A stretch of 64,000 nt of DNA from Roseiarcus fermentans. GTDB lineage: Bacteria; Pseudomonadota; Alphaproteobacteria; Rhizobiales; Beijerinckiaceae. Position 1 is the stretch's first letter. The number at the start of each line of letters is the position of its first letter. Location of the stretch: assembly GCF_003315135.1 (NCBI RefSeq), contig NZ_QNRK01000037.1, positions 1-64,000 of the forward strand, written 5' to 3'. The translations under genes were made by a program, and so were the position numbers. Below the pieces are notes generated by a model that worked only from the letters and a program-made list of their open reading frames with translations, was not told the origin of the DNA and searched no databases. Positions 38,564-52,655 of this stretch are shown piece by piece.

Positions 38564-39136
38564 ATGAAACGGTTGATCGTCGGGCTGTCCGGCGCCAGCG
38601 GATCGATTTATGGGATCAGGCTTCTCGAAGTCCTGAAAACCATTCCGGAGATCGAAACCCACCTCGTCGTGAGCAAGGGGGCGGAGATGACGATGCGGCT
38701 GGAAGCCGGCCTCGACCCCGCCGCCGTCAAGGAGCTCGCCGAGGTCGTCCACCATCCGGGCAACCTCGCGGCTTCCATTTCCAGCGGTTCGTTTCAGACG
38801 ATCGGGATGGTGGTTCTCCCCTGTTCGATGAAGAGCCTCGCCCAGATCGCGCTGGCGCTGGACGACAACCTGCTCACGCGGGCCGCGGACGTGACCTTGA
38901 AGGAGCGGCGCAGGCTCGTCGTCGTGCCGCGCGAGACCCCGCTCAACCTGTCGCATCTCCGGCACATGGTTGCGATCACCGAGATGGGCGGCGTCATCCT
39001 GCCGCCGGTCCCGTCCTTCTACCACCATCCGCGCTCGGTCTCCGACATCGTCGACCAGACGATCGGCAAGGTCCTCGACCAGTTCCAGATCGCCCACGAC
39101 CTCTTTGCGCGTTGGAAGGGCCATGCCGAACGATGA
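38564..39136 (+). CDS. UbiX-family flavin prenyltransferase
   Basis: The 190-residue protein has exactly UbiX size and opens MKRLIVGLSGASGSIYGIRL, the FMN-binding P-loop-like motif of the family. PCSMKSLAQIALALDDNLLT and LVVVPRETPLNLSHLRHM are further signatures. UbiX joins dimethylallyl phosphate to reduced FMN to make the cofactor needed by UbiD enzymes. Its place directly after two ubiD genes indicates dedicated cofactor supply. Its last 14 bases overlap the next gene. Confidence 0.93.
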   Translation: MKRLIVGLSGASGSIYGIRLLEVLKTIPEIETHLVVSKGAEMTMRLEAGLDPAAVKELAEVVHHPGNLAASISSGSFQTIGMVVLPCSMKSLAQIALALDDNLLTRAADVTLKERRRLVVVPRETPLNLSHLRHMVAITEMGGVILPPVPSFYHHPRSVSDIVDQTIGKVLDQFQIAHDLFARWKGHAER

Positions 39137-39617
39137 CCTCGAGGCGAGGCGCCTCGACCTCATGACCAGGTCGACGACGATGACGCTCGCGACCTGCGCC
39201 GACGATCGCCCGTGGGCGACCGACGTCTACTTCGTCAGCGTCGGCTTCGATCTGTGGTTCGTCTCGTCCTCGAACTCGCGGCACTCGGCCAACCTGAAGC
39301 GCAATCCCCGCTGCGCGGCGACGATCCACGCGCCGGCGCGCGACTGGACGGAGATCCGAGGCCTTCAGTTCGAGGGAACCGCCTCCCGCGCTCCGGCGAC
39401 GGACACGATGCGGCTGCTTGTTCCGTATTTCCAGAAATTTCCCTTCGCCGAGGCCATTTTCGCCGGTTTGAGTTCGGGATCGGGCCTGGCGCGGATGGCC
39501 GTCTACCGATTTGCCGCCGACAGGGTCTGGTACATCGACAATTCTCTCGGCTTCGGCTCGAAATACACATGCGCGATCGACGGCGGAAATCGGGTCGGCG
39601 CGTTCGGCAAGATCTAG
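39123..39617 (+). CDS. PNPOx-like split-barrel flavoprotein
   Basis: The 164-residue protein of the pyridoxamine-5'-phosphate-oxidase-like split-barrel fold has an N-terminal MTLATCADDRPWATDVYFVS segment and SNSRHSANLKRNPRCAATIH, both typical of FMN- or F420-binding small barrels. It overlaps ubiX by 14 bases, so it is translated with the operon. It could handle flavin or reduce a pathway intermediate. The exact role is unknown. Confidence 0.8.
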   Translation: MPNDDLEARRLDLMTRSTTMTLATCADDRPWATDVYFVSVGFDLWFVSSSNSRHSANLKRNPRCAATIHAPARDWTEIRGLQFEGTASRAPATDTMRLLVPYFQKFPFAEAIFAGLSSGSGLARMAVYRFAADRVWYIDNSLGFGSKYTCAIDGGNRVGAFGKI

Positions 39618-39646
39618 AGCATGATGAAATCAAGTGGAAACACCGC

Positions 39647-39727
39647 CGTCATTGCGAGCGAAGCGAGGCAATCCACGCCGGGACGCTGCGGCGCCGTGGA
39701 TTGCTTCGCCTTCGGCTCGCAATGACG
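39647..39727. repeat. 81-bp REP-like palindrome
   Basis: Ends CGTCATTGCGAG and CTCGCAATGACG are exact inverted 12-mers, with inner blocks GCAATCCACG/CGTGGATTGC also inverted. It is the compact form of the element at 18636-18805 and sits inside the ubiD-prpF operon between two genes. Confidence 0.75.
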
Positions 39728-39783
39728 AACCTCAATTCATCCTGACCTAGGGGCTGCTCCGTCCGTCTGCAAGGACTTGCATC

Positions 39784-41079
39784 ATGGCGTACTTCCACTT
39801 TGACCGAAACCTCGAGCAGATCCTCGCGCCGATCACGCTGATCCGCGCCGGAACCAGCCGCGGCTTCTTTTTCGAGGGGCGCAACGTCCCGAAGCCGGGC
39901 GAGGGCCTCGAGGAATTCCTGCTCGCCGTCCGCGGCTCGCCCGACCCCATGGGCATGGACGGCCTCGGCGGCGACACCATTCTCCAGTCGAAATGCGCGA
40001 TCGTCTCGCCGTCCAGGCGCCCTGACGCCGACGTCGACTACACCTTCGTCCAGATTTTTCCTGACCAGCCCGCCACGCTCACCTACAAGATGAACTGCGG
40101 CAACATCTCCGCGGGCGTGCCGGTGTTCGCGCTGATGAAGAACATGATCCCGAACCCCGCCGACGGGCGGGTGACGGTGCGGGCGTTTTCCACCAACACG
40201 CAGAAGATGATGTACATGACGCTCGACGTCCTGAACGGCGAGGCGCGGGTGGCCGGGGACACCGCGATCGGAGGCGTTCCCGGGACGGGCGCCGAAATCC
40301 TCGTCGACTTTCGCGAGCAAGGCGGCGGCTTCACCGGCCGGACGTTTCCGACCGGCAATCTCGTCGACAGGATCACGCTCGGCGACGGCGCCGCGATCGA
40401 CGTCACGATCATGGACATGGTCAATCTCTGCGGCTTCTTCGACGCCTCCGCGTTCGGGATCGGCTGCACCGGCCTCGAACTGCCGGCGCCGAGCGGCGCC
40501 GTCCTCGCCCCGCCCGGAATGCTCGCGCGCCTGACCGAACTGCGCCTGAAGATCGCGCACCTGATCGGCTGGAAAGGCTACACGCTCGACTCGATCGCCA
40601 GGGCGACCCTGCCGTTCGCGGTGTCGGTCGCCCCGCCGGCGAGCTACGCCGGCCTCGGCGGCGAGACAGTCGAGGCCGCGGACATCGACGTCGTCGCGCG
40701 GTTCTATCTCGAATCGATCATGCATTCGGCTGCGCCCGGCAGCGGCTCGACCTGCCTCGCCGCCGCGGCGGCGATCCCGGGAACCGTACCGAACAGGGTC
40801 TTGCGCGACGGCGCCCTCAAGTCCGGCAAGGGCGGCAGACTGACCCTCGGCCATCCGAGCGGCGCGTTCGCGCTGACCGTGTCGCCGATCCCGGGCGCGA
40901 CCCCGAACGCGACCGCCTATTCGGCGCTGAGTTTCCCGAGGACGGCCCGGATTCTGTGCGACGGCGCCGTCTACATCCGCAACGAGAGGCCGCCCGAGCG
41001 CAAGGCCTGGAGCGAAGCCGACGAACTGACGGCGGCGTCGTTCTTTCTGCGCGGCGACAGCGTCGTCGTTCAGAAGTAA
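39784..41079 (+). CDS. PrpF-family isomerase
   Basis: This 431-residue protein of the PrpF/AcnD-accessory family has diaminopimelate-epimerase-like fold halves. RAGTSRGFFFEGRNVP at about 22-37 and KMNCGNISAGVPVFAL at about 102-117 are family signatures; the Cys in the second is a catalytic position. Relatives isomerise double bonds of aconitate-like acids (PrpF, methylaconitate; GalD and LigU, 4-oxalomesaconate). As the last gene of a UbiD/UbiX operon it suggests a pathway in which an unsaturated polycarboxylate is made or used. No ring-cleavage dioxygenase is present here. ATG 39784. Confidence 0.87.
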   Translation: MAYFHFDRNLEQILAPITLIRAGTSRGFFFEGRNVPKPGEGLEEFLLAVRGSPDPMGMDGLGGDTILQSKCAIVSPSRRPDADVDYTFVQIFPDQPATLTYKMNCGNISAGVPVFALMKNMIPNPADGRVTVRAFSTNTQKMMYMTLDVLNGEARVAGDTAIGGVPGTGAEILVDFREQGGGFTGRTFPTGNLVDRITLGDGAAIDVTIMDMVNLCGFFDASAFGIGCTGLELPAPSGAVLAPPGMLARLTELRLKIAHLIGWKGYTLDSIARATLPFAVSVAPPASYAGLGGETVEAADIDVVARFYLESIMHSAAPGSGSTCLAAAAAIPGTVPNRVLRDGALKSGKGGRLTLGHPSGAFALTVSPIPGATPNATAYSALSFPRTARILCDGAVYIRNERPPERKAWSEADELTAASFFLRGDSVVVQK

Positions 41080-41120
41080 TCCCGGCGCCGCCCCTGTGGC
41101 GGAGCGGAGGTCCAACGCGC

Positions 41121-42869
41121 GTGCCGACTCTGCTCGTCGTCTGGGTAGGCCTTCTTCTTCTGGCTGCGCGTCCGGCCGGCGCGCAGACCGCCATCCTCCA
41201 GAACGAGCCGCAGAATTCGCCGTTCGCCTACATCCTCGACGCCCTCGCCCGCCACCCGGGGACGCCGCAGTGTTACATCGACGAGGGGTATCTGAACTTC
41301 CTCGAGGACTGGGACCTCGACCCGGACATCGTCCCGACGCCGGGCGGCGGAACGAGCGACATCCGGCGCTGGCGCTATCCGCCGGGGAGCGAGCCGGGCA
41401 GCCCGGACGTCACGCGGACGTTTCTCAGCGGTCTGGACGCCATCCGCGGCGCCGACGTCAACGTCGCCGTCTCTCGCAAGGACTGCGACGGGTGCGCGAA
41501 CCAGCGCCCGTACCTGCGCGAGGTCTTGCCGAAAGGGCGCCTGCACATCGACCTGCCGGCCGACGCGACCCACGCCAAGACCGTGCAATGCAGTAACGGC
41601 AGCGTCTACATGACGCAGAACGGCTCGACGAACCTGCAGACGGTCGGCGTCACGACGAAGGCCAACAGCGCTTTGGTCTTCGTGGAACTGGGCGCTCCGG
41701 ACCGGGCGCCGCCGTTGTACGCTCGCTTCCGCACCCTGTGGCGCGCCGTCGTCGAGGATACGGGAACGGTGTTTCCCGGCGGAACGCACGATTCCTCAGG
41801 GCTCGACGGCATGACGACGCCGGCCGAGATCGGCGGCCGGAAAGTCAGTTTCTACGCCGGCCGACGGCATGCCTTCGTCGGGCCGACCTGGTCCGACGGC
41901 GGGTTGTCGCGGCCGTTTCCGGACAATCTCCATCCGCCGGCCGAAGGCGAGGTGGACGATCTGCAGACCGTCGATTGGTACGATCAGGTCATTCTCGACG
42001 CCGCGACATGGCTCGCCGAGGGGCGAGCCGTGACCGTCGACGTCTTCATGTTCGAGGTTGGCGCCGCCAATCCGTTCGTCGACAATCTCGCGAGGCTGGT
42101 CAGGTTCGGGTTCGTGGACTGCCCGGTGGCGGCCTGTCCGAGCTTCGCGAGCGCCAAGGTCGTGTCGGTCAGCAAGAAGCCCGGCGCCGTCCCGGCGCCG
42201 TCCGCCTTTCCCGGGAAGCTCACGGTGAATTTCTACTATCAGTTCCAGAACGGATGCGCGCGTCGCGCCGGATGCGCCACGACCACCTCCCAATACCTGA
42301 ACAGCCCGATCGCCGGCGGCAGTTCCGACTACACGATGCGGGTGCGGAAGGTCTGGCAGGGCTTCGCCGACAGCCGCATGGAGGGCAACCCGGAAAGACC
42401 GTTCACGCCCCAGGACATGCACCTGAAAGTCGTCGTCGTCACCGCCGGGCGGCAGGCGAAACTCTACATCTCGACGTCCAACCTCGACACGCCGGACAAA
42501 GGCTCGGGACGGAAATGGCAGGCTGGAACCGTCGTCGATACGGCTGTCGACGACGAACTCATGCGCTTCTTCCAGCGGGAGCTCCACAGCATCGCCGAAG
42601 ACGGCGACCTGTCCCAATTCCGCCTCGGCGCCGCCAACGCCTCGGGCAACAGCTACTTCGATCGAGCGGTCCGCCCGGCAGAGGAGCCCTTCGCCGCCTC
42701 CGGCATCGCCGCATTCGTGTTCCCGCTGAACGTGCAAGCCGCGGAGCCGCACGGCCCCCGCCAAGCGCAGCCGCCCAAGCCCCAGGGCCCGGCCGCCCTT
42801 CGGTCTCCTCTCGATGATGGGACAACGGCGCCCCCCGTGTATCCAGGGTTGAAAAAAGGCGCCCGATAG
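41121..42869 (+). CDS. secreted phospholipase D-like protein
   Basis: The 582-residue protein has a signal peptide (VPTLLVVWVGLLLLAARPAGA). Two H-x-K motifs of the PLD superfamily occur: HAKTVQCSNG at residue 151 followed by QNGSTNLQ, and HLKVVVVTAG at residue 434 followed by ISTSNLDTPD. The paired H-x-K...S/T-x-N layout is the catalytic signature of secreted PLD-like hydrolases. Several cysteine pairs suggest an oxidising compartment. The start is GTG 41121 with GGAGG about 11 bases upstream. Substrate may be lipid, nucleic acid or polymer. It is followed by a membrane hybrid kinase on the same strand. Confidence 0.75.
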   Translation: MPTLLVVWVGLLLLAARPAGAQTAILQNEPQNSPFAYILDALARHPGTPQCYIDEGYLNFLEDWDLDPDIVPTPGGGTSDIRRWRYPPGSEPGSPDVTRTFLSGLDAIRGADVNVAVSRKDCDGCANQRPYLREVLPKGRLHIDLPADATHAKTVQCSNGSVYMTQNGSTNLQTVGVTTKANSALVFVELGAPDRAPPLYARFRTLWRAVVEDTGTVFPGGTHDSSGLDGMTTPAEIGGRKVSFYAGRRHAFVGPTWSDGGLSRPFPDNLHPPAEGEVDDLQTVDWYDQVILDAATWLAEGRAVTVDVFMFEVGAANPFVDNLARLVRFGFVDCPVAACPSFASAKVVSVSKKPGAVPAPSAFPGKLTVNFYYQFQNGCARRAGCATTTSQYLNSPIAGGSSDYTMRVRKVWQGFADSRMEGNPERPFTPQDMHLKVVVVTAGRQAKLYISTSNLDTPDKGSGRKWQAGTVVDTAVDDELMRFFQRELHSIAEDGDLSQFRLGAANASGNSYFDRAVRPAEEPFAASGIAAFVFPLNVQAAEPHGPRQAQPPKPQGPAALRSPLDDGTTAPPVYPGLKKGAR

Positions 42870-42927
42870 TGACCCTGTGTCGCATCGACGGCGCGAACAT
42901 TGTGCTAACACTCATAATAGGGGCAGA

Positions 42928-47118
<4,191 letters not shown>

Positions 47119-47169
47119 CCGAAGCAAGACGTGGAGTCGTCTCCCCGTCGAGCGGCGTCGCGCCGCCGC

Positions 47170-49041
47170 TCAGAACCTTGCGACGTTCCCGCGCCGCTCC
47201 AGCTCGGCGACCACCCGGTCGGCCAGCGCTTCCACGCCCTCCTCGCCGGACAGGAGCGTGAGATCCGGGCTCTCCGGCCGCTCGTAGGGCTGATCGACGC
47301 CGGTGAAGTTCTTGATCTGGCCGGCGAGCGCCTTCTTGTAGAGGCCCTTCGGGTCGCGCGCGATCGCCGTCGCGAGCGGCGTGTCGACGAAAATCTCGAT
47401 GAACTCTCCCGCCGCCGCCGTATCCCGCACGAGCTTTCGCTCGGCGCGGAAGGGCGAAATGAAGGAGCAGAGCACGATCAGCCCGGCATCGGTCATGAGT
47501 CTCGCCACCTCGCCGACGCGCCGGATGTTTTCGACGCGATCGGCGGCGGTGAAGCCGAGGTCCTTGTTCAGGCCGTGGCGGACGTTGTCGCCGTCGAGCA
47601 GGGCGGTGTGAACCCCGCGGGCGTGGAGCTTGGCCTCGACCACGTTGGCGATGGTCGACTTGCCGGCGCCCGAGAGCCCAGTGAACCACAGCACCGCCGG
47701 CTTCTGGTGCTTGAGACGCGCATGCGCCTCTCGCCCGACCGTGAGGCCCTGCCAATGAACGTTGGTCGCGCGGCGGAGCCCGTGGGCGATCATGCCGGCG
47801 CCGGCGGTCCCATTGGTCAGACGGTCGATCAGGATGAACGAGCCGGTGTCGCGGTTGTCGACATAGGCGTCGTAGGCGACCGGCATGGTGACGGCCAGAT
47901 TGCAGAGGCCGACCTCGTTGAGGTCGAGCCGCTTGGCGGCGAGCTTGTCGTAGGTGTTGACGTCGAGCCGATGCTTGAGTTCGGTGACGGAAGCCGGGAC
48001 GGTCCTGGTCCCGATCTTCATCAGATAGGACCGCCCGGGCAGCATCGCGTCCGCGCTCATCCAGATGACGTTCGCGGTGAACTGGTCGGCGACTTCCGGA
48101 CGATGGTCCGGATGCGACAGCACGTCGCCCCGCGCGATGTCGAGTTCGTCGGCGAGCGTCAGGGTGACGGCGTCGCCGGCCTCGGCGCTTTCGGCCTCCG
48201 CGTCGGCGACCAGGATTCCGGCGACCGTGGTCTGACGACCGGAACCCGCCACGACGATCGGGTCGCCCCTGGCGACCCGCCCGCTGGCGATCGTGCCGGC
48301 GACGCCGCGGAAGTCGAGGTGGGGGCGATTGATCCACTGGACCGGCAGGCGGAACGGCGCGGTCCGGCGGTCCTCCTCGACCTCGATGCGCTCGAGATAG
48401 TCCATCAGATGCACGCCCTCGAACCAGGGGGTGCGTTCGCTCGTCGCCGAAACGTTGTCGCCGTAGCGCGCCGACAGGGGGATGGCGTACAGCGAGTGGA
48501 AGCCGAGCGGCTCGGCGAACTGGCGATACGCGATGACGATGTCGCGGAACGTCTTCTCGTCGTATCCGACGAGGTCGATCTTGTTCACCGCCAGAACAAT
48601 GTGCCGGATCCCGAGCAGCGACGCGATGATCGAATGGCGATAGGTCTGGGTCAGCAGCCCCTTGCGCGCGTCGACGAGCACGATGGCGAGATCGGCGTTG
48701 GAGGCGCCGGTGGCCATGTTGCGGGTGTACTGCTCGTGCCCCGGCGTGTCGGCCACGATGAACGAGCGCTTCTCGGTGGCGAAGTAGCGATAGGCGACGT
48801 CGATCGTGATGCCTTGCTCGCGTTCCGCCTCGAGTCCGTCGACCAGCAGGGCGAAGTCGATGTCGTCCTCGGTCGTCCCGAACTTCTTCGAGTCGCGCTC
48901 CAGCGCCGAAAGCTGGTCGTCGAAGATCAGCTTCTTTTCGTAAAGCAGGCGCCCGATCAGGGTCGACTTGCCGTCGTCGACCGAGCCGCAGGTGAGGAGC
49001 CGCAGGGTCGGAAGCGCGGATAGTCTGAGCGCCTCGTTCAT
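47170..49041 (-). CDS. cysNC: bifunctional sulfate adenylyltransferase subunit 1/APS kinase
   Basis: The 623-residue fusion has an N-terminal CysN GTPase ([18 protein letters not shown]-loop at about 18-34, [16 protein letters not shown]). A CysC domain from about residue 440 has its own Walker [10 protein letters not shown] and [10 protein letters not shown]. It drives APS formation by GTP hydrolysis and phosphorylates APS to PAPS, for sulfate assimilation or sulfation. It overlaps the cysD stop by one base (TGATG). CysN-CysC fusions are common in Rhizobiales. It is convergent with the hybrid kinase. Confidence 0.95.
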   Translation of the reverse strand: MNEALRLSALPTLRLLTCGSVDDGKSTLIGRLLYEKKLIFDDQLSALERDSKKFGTTEDDIDFALLVDGLEAEREQGITIDVAYRYFATEKRSFIVADTPGHEQYTRNMATGASNADLAIVLVDARKGLLTQTYRHSIIASLLGIRHIVLAVNKIDLVGYDEKTFRDIVIAYRQFAEPLGFHSLYAIPLSARYGDNVSATSERTPWFEGVHLMDYLERIEVEEDRRTAPFRLPVQWINRPHLDFRGVAGTIASGRVARGDPIVVAGSGRQTTVAGILVADAEAESAEAGDAVTLTLADELDIARGDVLSHPDHRPEVADQFTANVIWMSADAMLPGRSYLMKIGTRTVPASVTELKHRLDVNTYDKLAAKRLDLNEVGLCNLAVTMPVAYDAYVDNRDTGSFILIDRLTNGTAGAGMIAHGLRRATNVHWQGLTVGREAHARLKHQKPAVLWFTGLSGAGKSTIANVVEAKLHARGVHTALLDGDNVRHGLNKDLGFTAADRVENIRRVGEVARLMTDAGLIVLCSFISPFRAERKLVRDTAAAGEFIEIFVDTPLATAIARDPKGLYKKALAGQIKNFTGVDQPYERPESPDLTLLSGEEGVEALADRVVAELERRGNVARF

Positions 49042-49949
49042 CAGAAATACCCCTCCCGCTTCTTCTTCTCCATCGAACCCGCTTCGTCGCTGTCGATCAG
49101 ACGGCCCTGCCGCTCGGAGGTGGTGGAGGCGCGCATTTCCGCGATGATGTCGGCCAGCGTCTCGGCCTCGGACTCGATCGCCCCGGTCAGCGGGTAGCAG
49201 CCCAACGTGCGGAAGCGGACCTTGATCTCGCGCGGAACTTCGCCGGGCTCGAGCGGAAGGCGGTCGTCGTCGACCATGATCAAGGCGCCGGAGCGCTCGA
49301 CCACCGGGCGCGCCTTGGAAAAATACAGCGGCACGACCGGAATATTTTCCGCTTCGATATATTCCCACACGTCGAGTTCGGTCCAGTTCGACAGCGGGAA
49401 CACACGCATCGATTCGCCGTCGCGCATGCGCGTGTTGAACAGCCGCCACAGTTCCGGACGCTGGTTGCGCGGATCCCAGGCGTGAGCGGCCGACCGATGC
49501 GAAAAGATGCGCTCCTTGGCTCGGCTCTTCTCCTCGTCGCGCCGCGCGCCGCCGAACGCCGCGTCCCAGCCGCCCTTGTCCAGCGCCTGACGCAGCGCCT
49601 CGGTCTTCATGATCTGGGTATGGACCTGCGAGCCGGACGCGACCGGCGAAATCCCGCGGCGGACGCCATCCTCGTTGATATGCACGATGAGGTTCAGACC
49701 GAGCCGCTGCGCCGTCTCGTCGCGAAACGTGATCATTTCGCGGAACTTCCAAGTCGTGTCGACATGGAGCAGGGGAAACGGCGGCCTCGCGGGATGAAAG
49801 GCTTTCATCGCCACATGCAGCATGACGCTCGAGTCTTTTCCGATCGAGTACAGCATCACCGGATTGCGCGTCTCGGCGACGACCTCACGCATAATGTGGA
49901 TTGATTCGGCTTCGAGTCTCTTCAAATGGGCAGGCAACGCGTTCGTCAT
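49041..49949 (-). CDS. cysD: sulfate adenylyltransferase subunit 2
   Basis: The 302-residue ATP-pyrophosphatase-fold enzyme has the PP-loop motif [13 protein letters not shown] at about residues 35-47. Features [20 protein letters not shown] and [16 protein letters not shown] are characteristic of CysD. With CysN it makes adenosine 5'-phosphosulfate from ATP and sulfate. Length matches the family exactly. The C-terminal [12 protein letters not shown] segment ends in KKREGYF, as in CysD. It lies 27 bases after a GNAT gene that may share the transcript. Confidence 0.96.
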   Translation of the reverse strand: MTNALPAHLKRLEAESIHIMREVVAETRNPVMLYSIGKDSSVMLHVAMKAFHPARPPFPLLHVDTTWKFREMITFRDETAQRLGLNLIVHINEDGVRRGISPVASGSQVHTQIMKTEALRQALDKGGWDAAFGGARRDEEKSRAKERIFSHRSAAHAWDPRNQRPELWRLFNTRMRDGESMRVFPLSNWTELDVWEYIEAENIPVVPLYFSKARPVVERSGALIMVDDDRLPLEPGEVPREIKVRFRTLGCYPLTGAIESEAETLADIIAEMRASTTSERQGRLIDSDEAGSMEKKKREGYF

Positions 49950-49976
49950 ATCAAGTTCCGCAAAGAAGATCGCTTC

Positions 49977-50537
49977 TTATGAGTTTTCACGTGTGAACGC
50001 AACCCGGGGCGGCATCCGGGGTTCGCCTTGCTTTTCCGCCGGTTTCCCGGTCCGCTTGGCGCCCGGGGCCAGCGCGAGCTTCTTCTTGTAGCGAAGCGCC
50101 GTCGCGCCGTCGGCGTAATAATCCTCGTGCTCGCCGAACGGGCGGAAACCGCATCGTTCGTACAGGGCGATCGCCGGCGCGTTGTCGTAGCGGACTTCGA
50201 GCGTCAACGCCTCGCGTTCGTGGCGGAGCGCATATTTCTCCGCCGCCGCGAGCAGCGCCGATCCGACGCCGCGGCGGGCGAAGCGCGGGTCGACCGCGAG
50301 GGTGTAGATGCGCGCGGTGTGGCCTCCCTTGCTGAGCGCGACGAGGACATAGCCGGCGATCTGGCCGGCGATCGTCGCCGCGATCACCGGCCGGTGGGGC
50401 GCGCGCAGGTGCCAGGCGAACGATCGCCGCGAAACCTGATCTTCAGGAAAGGAAGCCCGCTCCAGGCTCGCGATCGCGTCCAGATCCTGGATGCCGGCGT
50501 CGCGAACGACAAGCCCGCCTCGTCGCCACTGTTCCAT
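49977..50537 (-). CDS. GNAT acetyltransferase (RimI-like)
   Basis: The 186-residue N-acetyltransferase has the acetyl-CoA loop RRGVGSALLAAAEKYA in motif A, preceded by IYTLAVDPRFA, and then VRYDNAPAIALYERCGFRPF. These are RimI-type signatures. The C-terminal Lys/Pro-rich tail is extra. It may acetylate a ribosomal or other protein N-terminus. ATG 50537 is preferred because a strong 8-bp hairpin (50563-50583) lies between it and the more distant ATG at 50600. Placed 27 bases upstream of cysD, it may be part of that operon. Confidence 0.8.
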   Translation of the reverse strand: MEQWRRGGLVVRDAGIQDLDAIASLERASFPEDQVSRRSFAWHLRAPHRPVIAATIAGQIAGYVLVALSKGGHTARIYTLAVDPRFARRGVGSALLAAAEKYALRHEREALTLEVRYDNAPAIALYERCGFRPFGEHEDYYADGATALRYKKKLALAPGAKRTGKPAEKQGEPRMPPRVAFTRENS

Positions 50538-50562
50538 GTCGGTTCGCAAGGCTCCCGTGTCA

Positions 50563-50583
50563 GGCGAGGCTCTTTGCCTCGCC
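50563..50583. promoter_or_regulatory. hairpin in the leader of the GNAT-cysD-cysNC unit
   Basis: GGCGAGGC and GCCTCGCC form an 8-bp perfect stem with a five-base loop, 25 bases upstream of the GNAT start. There is no T-run in either direction, so it is not a simple terminator. Confidence 0.35.
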
Positions 50584-50681
50584 TCGTTCGTCCTGTCCAT
50601 CCTGGCCAGGGACCGGAATGGTGTATGAGCGTCTCCGCGGCGTTCCTTCGCGCCGACGGCCGATGGGAAGGATGTGTGACC

Positions 50682-51986
50682 ATGACAGGGGCAGACTCGC
50701 GCCTCGCCTCGCTGAAGCGCCTGCTCGCCGACATCCATCGGCGCATCGAGCCGGGATTCGGGTTCGGCCTGTGGGACGGCGCGACGGTTCCCGAGACCTG
50801 GCCCGCCGACGGTCTGCGCCTCGCCATCGCCGACGAGGGCGCGGTGGCGGCGCTGCTCAAGCGGCCCAACATCACCACCTTCGCCAACCTCTGGGCGGCC
50901 GGACGGATCGACCTCGTCAACGGCTCGATCTTCGATCTCGTCGCGCGCCGGCCGAAGGGGCGGACGCGCGAGCTGCGCAAGTCGCTCGCGTCGCTGTCGA
51001 CGCTGCGCGCGCTTCTGCCGTTCCTGTTCGTGCCGCGCGGCGGCCCGTGGCCGCTCGAACACGTCGGGCGGGACCGCGAAAGCGACGGCTCGGAAGGCGA
51101 AAACACCCGCAACATCGCCTACCACTACGACGTCTCAAACGCCTTCTACGCGTTGTGGCTCGATTCGGACATGGTCTACACCTGCGCCTATTTCCACAAT
51201 TGGAGCGATGATCTCGACGCCGCGCAGCGGCAGAAGCTCGACATGACCTGCCGCAAGCTCCGGCTCCGGCCGGGCGACACCCTGCTCGACATCGGCAGCG
51301 GCTGGGGATCGCTCGCCTGCCACGCCGCCGAGCATTACGGCGCGAGGGTTCTCGGCGTGACGCTGTCGGAGCGGCAGATCGCGCTCGCGCGCGAGAAGGC
51401 CGAACGGCGCGGGCTTTCGGACCAGGTGAGGTTCGAGCAGCGCGACTACGCGCTGATCGAAGGCGACGCCCAATTCGACAAGATCGTGTCGGTCGGCATG
51501 TTCGAGCACGTCGGCCTCGCCAATTTCACGAAGTATTTCGAGACGGTCCAGCGCCTCCTCAAGCCTGGCGGATTGTACCTGCATCACGCCATCACCCGCC
51601 CCGGCGGCAGCCACGCGGCCCGGACCGGCAAGAAGCGGCCGGAGTTCCAGGCGCTGACGCGCTACATCTTTCCAGGCGGCGAACTGGACTATCTCGGGCG
51701 CACCATCGCCAATCTCGAGCTCGCCGGGTTCGAGGTGCGCGACGTGGAGTGCTGGCGCGAACATTACCAGCGCACCACGCGCTTCTGGCACGACCGGCTC
51801 TGGGCGCGCTTCGACGAGGCGGCAGCCGAGGTCGGCGCCGCGACCGCGCGGGTCTGGCTCGCCTATCTCGCCGCCTGCTCGATCACCTTCGAGCGCAACA
51901 ACGCCGGCGTCTACCAGACGCTGGCGATGAAGCGGGTGAGGGCCCCGAGCGGCCTGCCGCCGACGCGGCTCGACCTCTACCGCTGA
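50682..51986 (+). CDS. cyclopropane-fatty-acyl-phospholipid synthase-family methyltransferase
   Basis: The 434-residue SAM-dependent enzyme has the SAM motif LLDIGSGWGSLACHAAEHYG, YDVSNAFYALWLDSDMVYTC, QKLDMTCRKLRLRPG and VGMFEHVGLANFTKYF, all CFA-synthase signatures. It adds methylene or methyl groups to unsaturated acyl chains of membrane lipids. ATG 50682 is preceded by GGAAGG; an upstream in-frame ATG at 50625 is possible. The gene is divergent from the GNAT/cys unit and is followed by folE. Confidence 0.9.
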   Translation: MTGADSRLASLKRLLADIHRRIEPGFGFGLWDGATVPETWPADGLRLAIADEGAVAALLKRPNITTFANLWAAGRIDLVNGSIFDLVARRPKGRTRELRKSLASLSTLRALLPFLFVPRGGPWPLEHVGRDRESDGSEGENTRNIAYHYDVSNAFYALWLDSDMVYTCAYFHNWSDDLDAAQRQKLDMTCRKLRLRPGDTLLDIGSGWGSLACHAAEHYGARVLGVTLSERQIALAREKAERRGLSDQVRFEQRDYALIEGDAQFDKIVSVGMFEHVGLANFTKYFETVQRLLKPGGLYLHHAITRPGGSHAARTGKKRPEFQALTRYIFPGGELDYLGRTIANLELAGFEVRDVECWREHYQRTTRFWHDRLWARFDEAAAEVGAATARVWLAYLAACSITFERNNAGVYQTLAMKRVRAPSGLPPTRLDLYR

Positions 51987-52046
51987 CCGGTTTTGAGAAT
52001 TCGTCGCGGCTCCGCTACAGTCGCGGCCCCAAGAGGACAGGCAGGA

Positions 52047-52652
52047 ATGATTCACAAGCTCGAAACCGGCGGCCACGGCGTCAGCGATCCCGAGGTCGAG
52101 GAGGCGTTCCGCACGGTGCTGCGTTGGATCGGCGAGGATCCGGAGCGCGACGGCCTGCGCGAGACCCCCAACCGCCTCAAGCGCGCCTTCCGCGAGTATT
52201 TCGCCGGCTACGACGAGGACCCTGAGCAGGTGCTGCGCAAGACCTTCTCCGAGGTCGACGGCTACGACGAGATGATCGTGCTGCGCGGCGTCACGTTCGA
52301 GAGCCATTGCGAGCATCACGTTGCGCCGATCATCGGCCGCGCCTGGGTCGGCTACATCCCGGACAAGCGGGTGGTCGGCATCTCGAAGCTCGCCCGGGTG
52401 GTGGAAATCTTCGCCAAGCGCCTGCAGATCCAGGAGCGCCTGACCGCCCAGATCGCCAACACGATCGAGGATGTCCTCAAGCCGCAGGGCGTGGCCGTGG
52501 TGGTGAAAGCGGCCCATCATTGCATGATCAGCCGCGGCGTCCACAAGCGCGGCGCCGACCTCGTCACCAGCCGCATGCTCGGCGTCTTCCGCGACAGCCC
52601 GGTGACCCGGGGCGAGTTCCTGTCGCTGGTCAATGCGGACCGGACCGAGTAG
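52047..52652 (+). CDS. folE: GTP cyclohydrolase I
   Basis: The 201-residue enzyme converts GTP to dihydroneopterin triphosphate, the first step of folate synthesis. The zinc and catalytic motifs VTFESHCEHHVAPIIGRAWV and VKAAHHCMISRGVHKRGADL are intact. The N-terminal arm is of ordinary length. ATG 52047 follows AGGACAGGCAGGA. A DHFR/RibD-like gene starts four bases after its stop. Confidence 0.96.
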   Translation: MIHKLETGGHGVSDPEVEEAFRTVLRWIGEDPERDGLRETPNRLKRAFREYFAGYDEDPEQVLRKTFSEVDGYDEMIVLRGVTFESHCEHHVAPIIGRAWVGYIPDKRVVGISKLARVVEIFAKRLQIQERLTAQIANTIEDVLKPQGVAVVVKAAHHCMISRGVHKRGADLVTSRMLGVFRDSPVTRGEFLSLVNADRTE

Positions 52653-52655
52653 CCC

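Noticed and set aside
47150..47171. Hairpin between hybrid kinase and cysNC as a terminator
   Set aside because: The 7-bp stem overlaps the cysNC stop and has no T-run in either direction.
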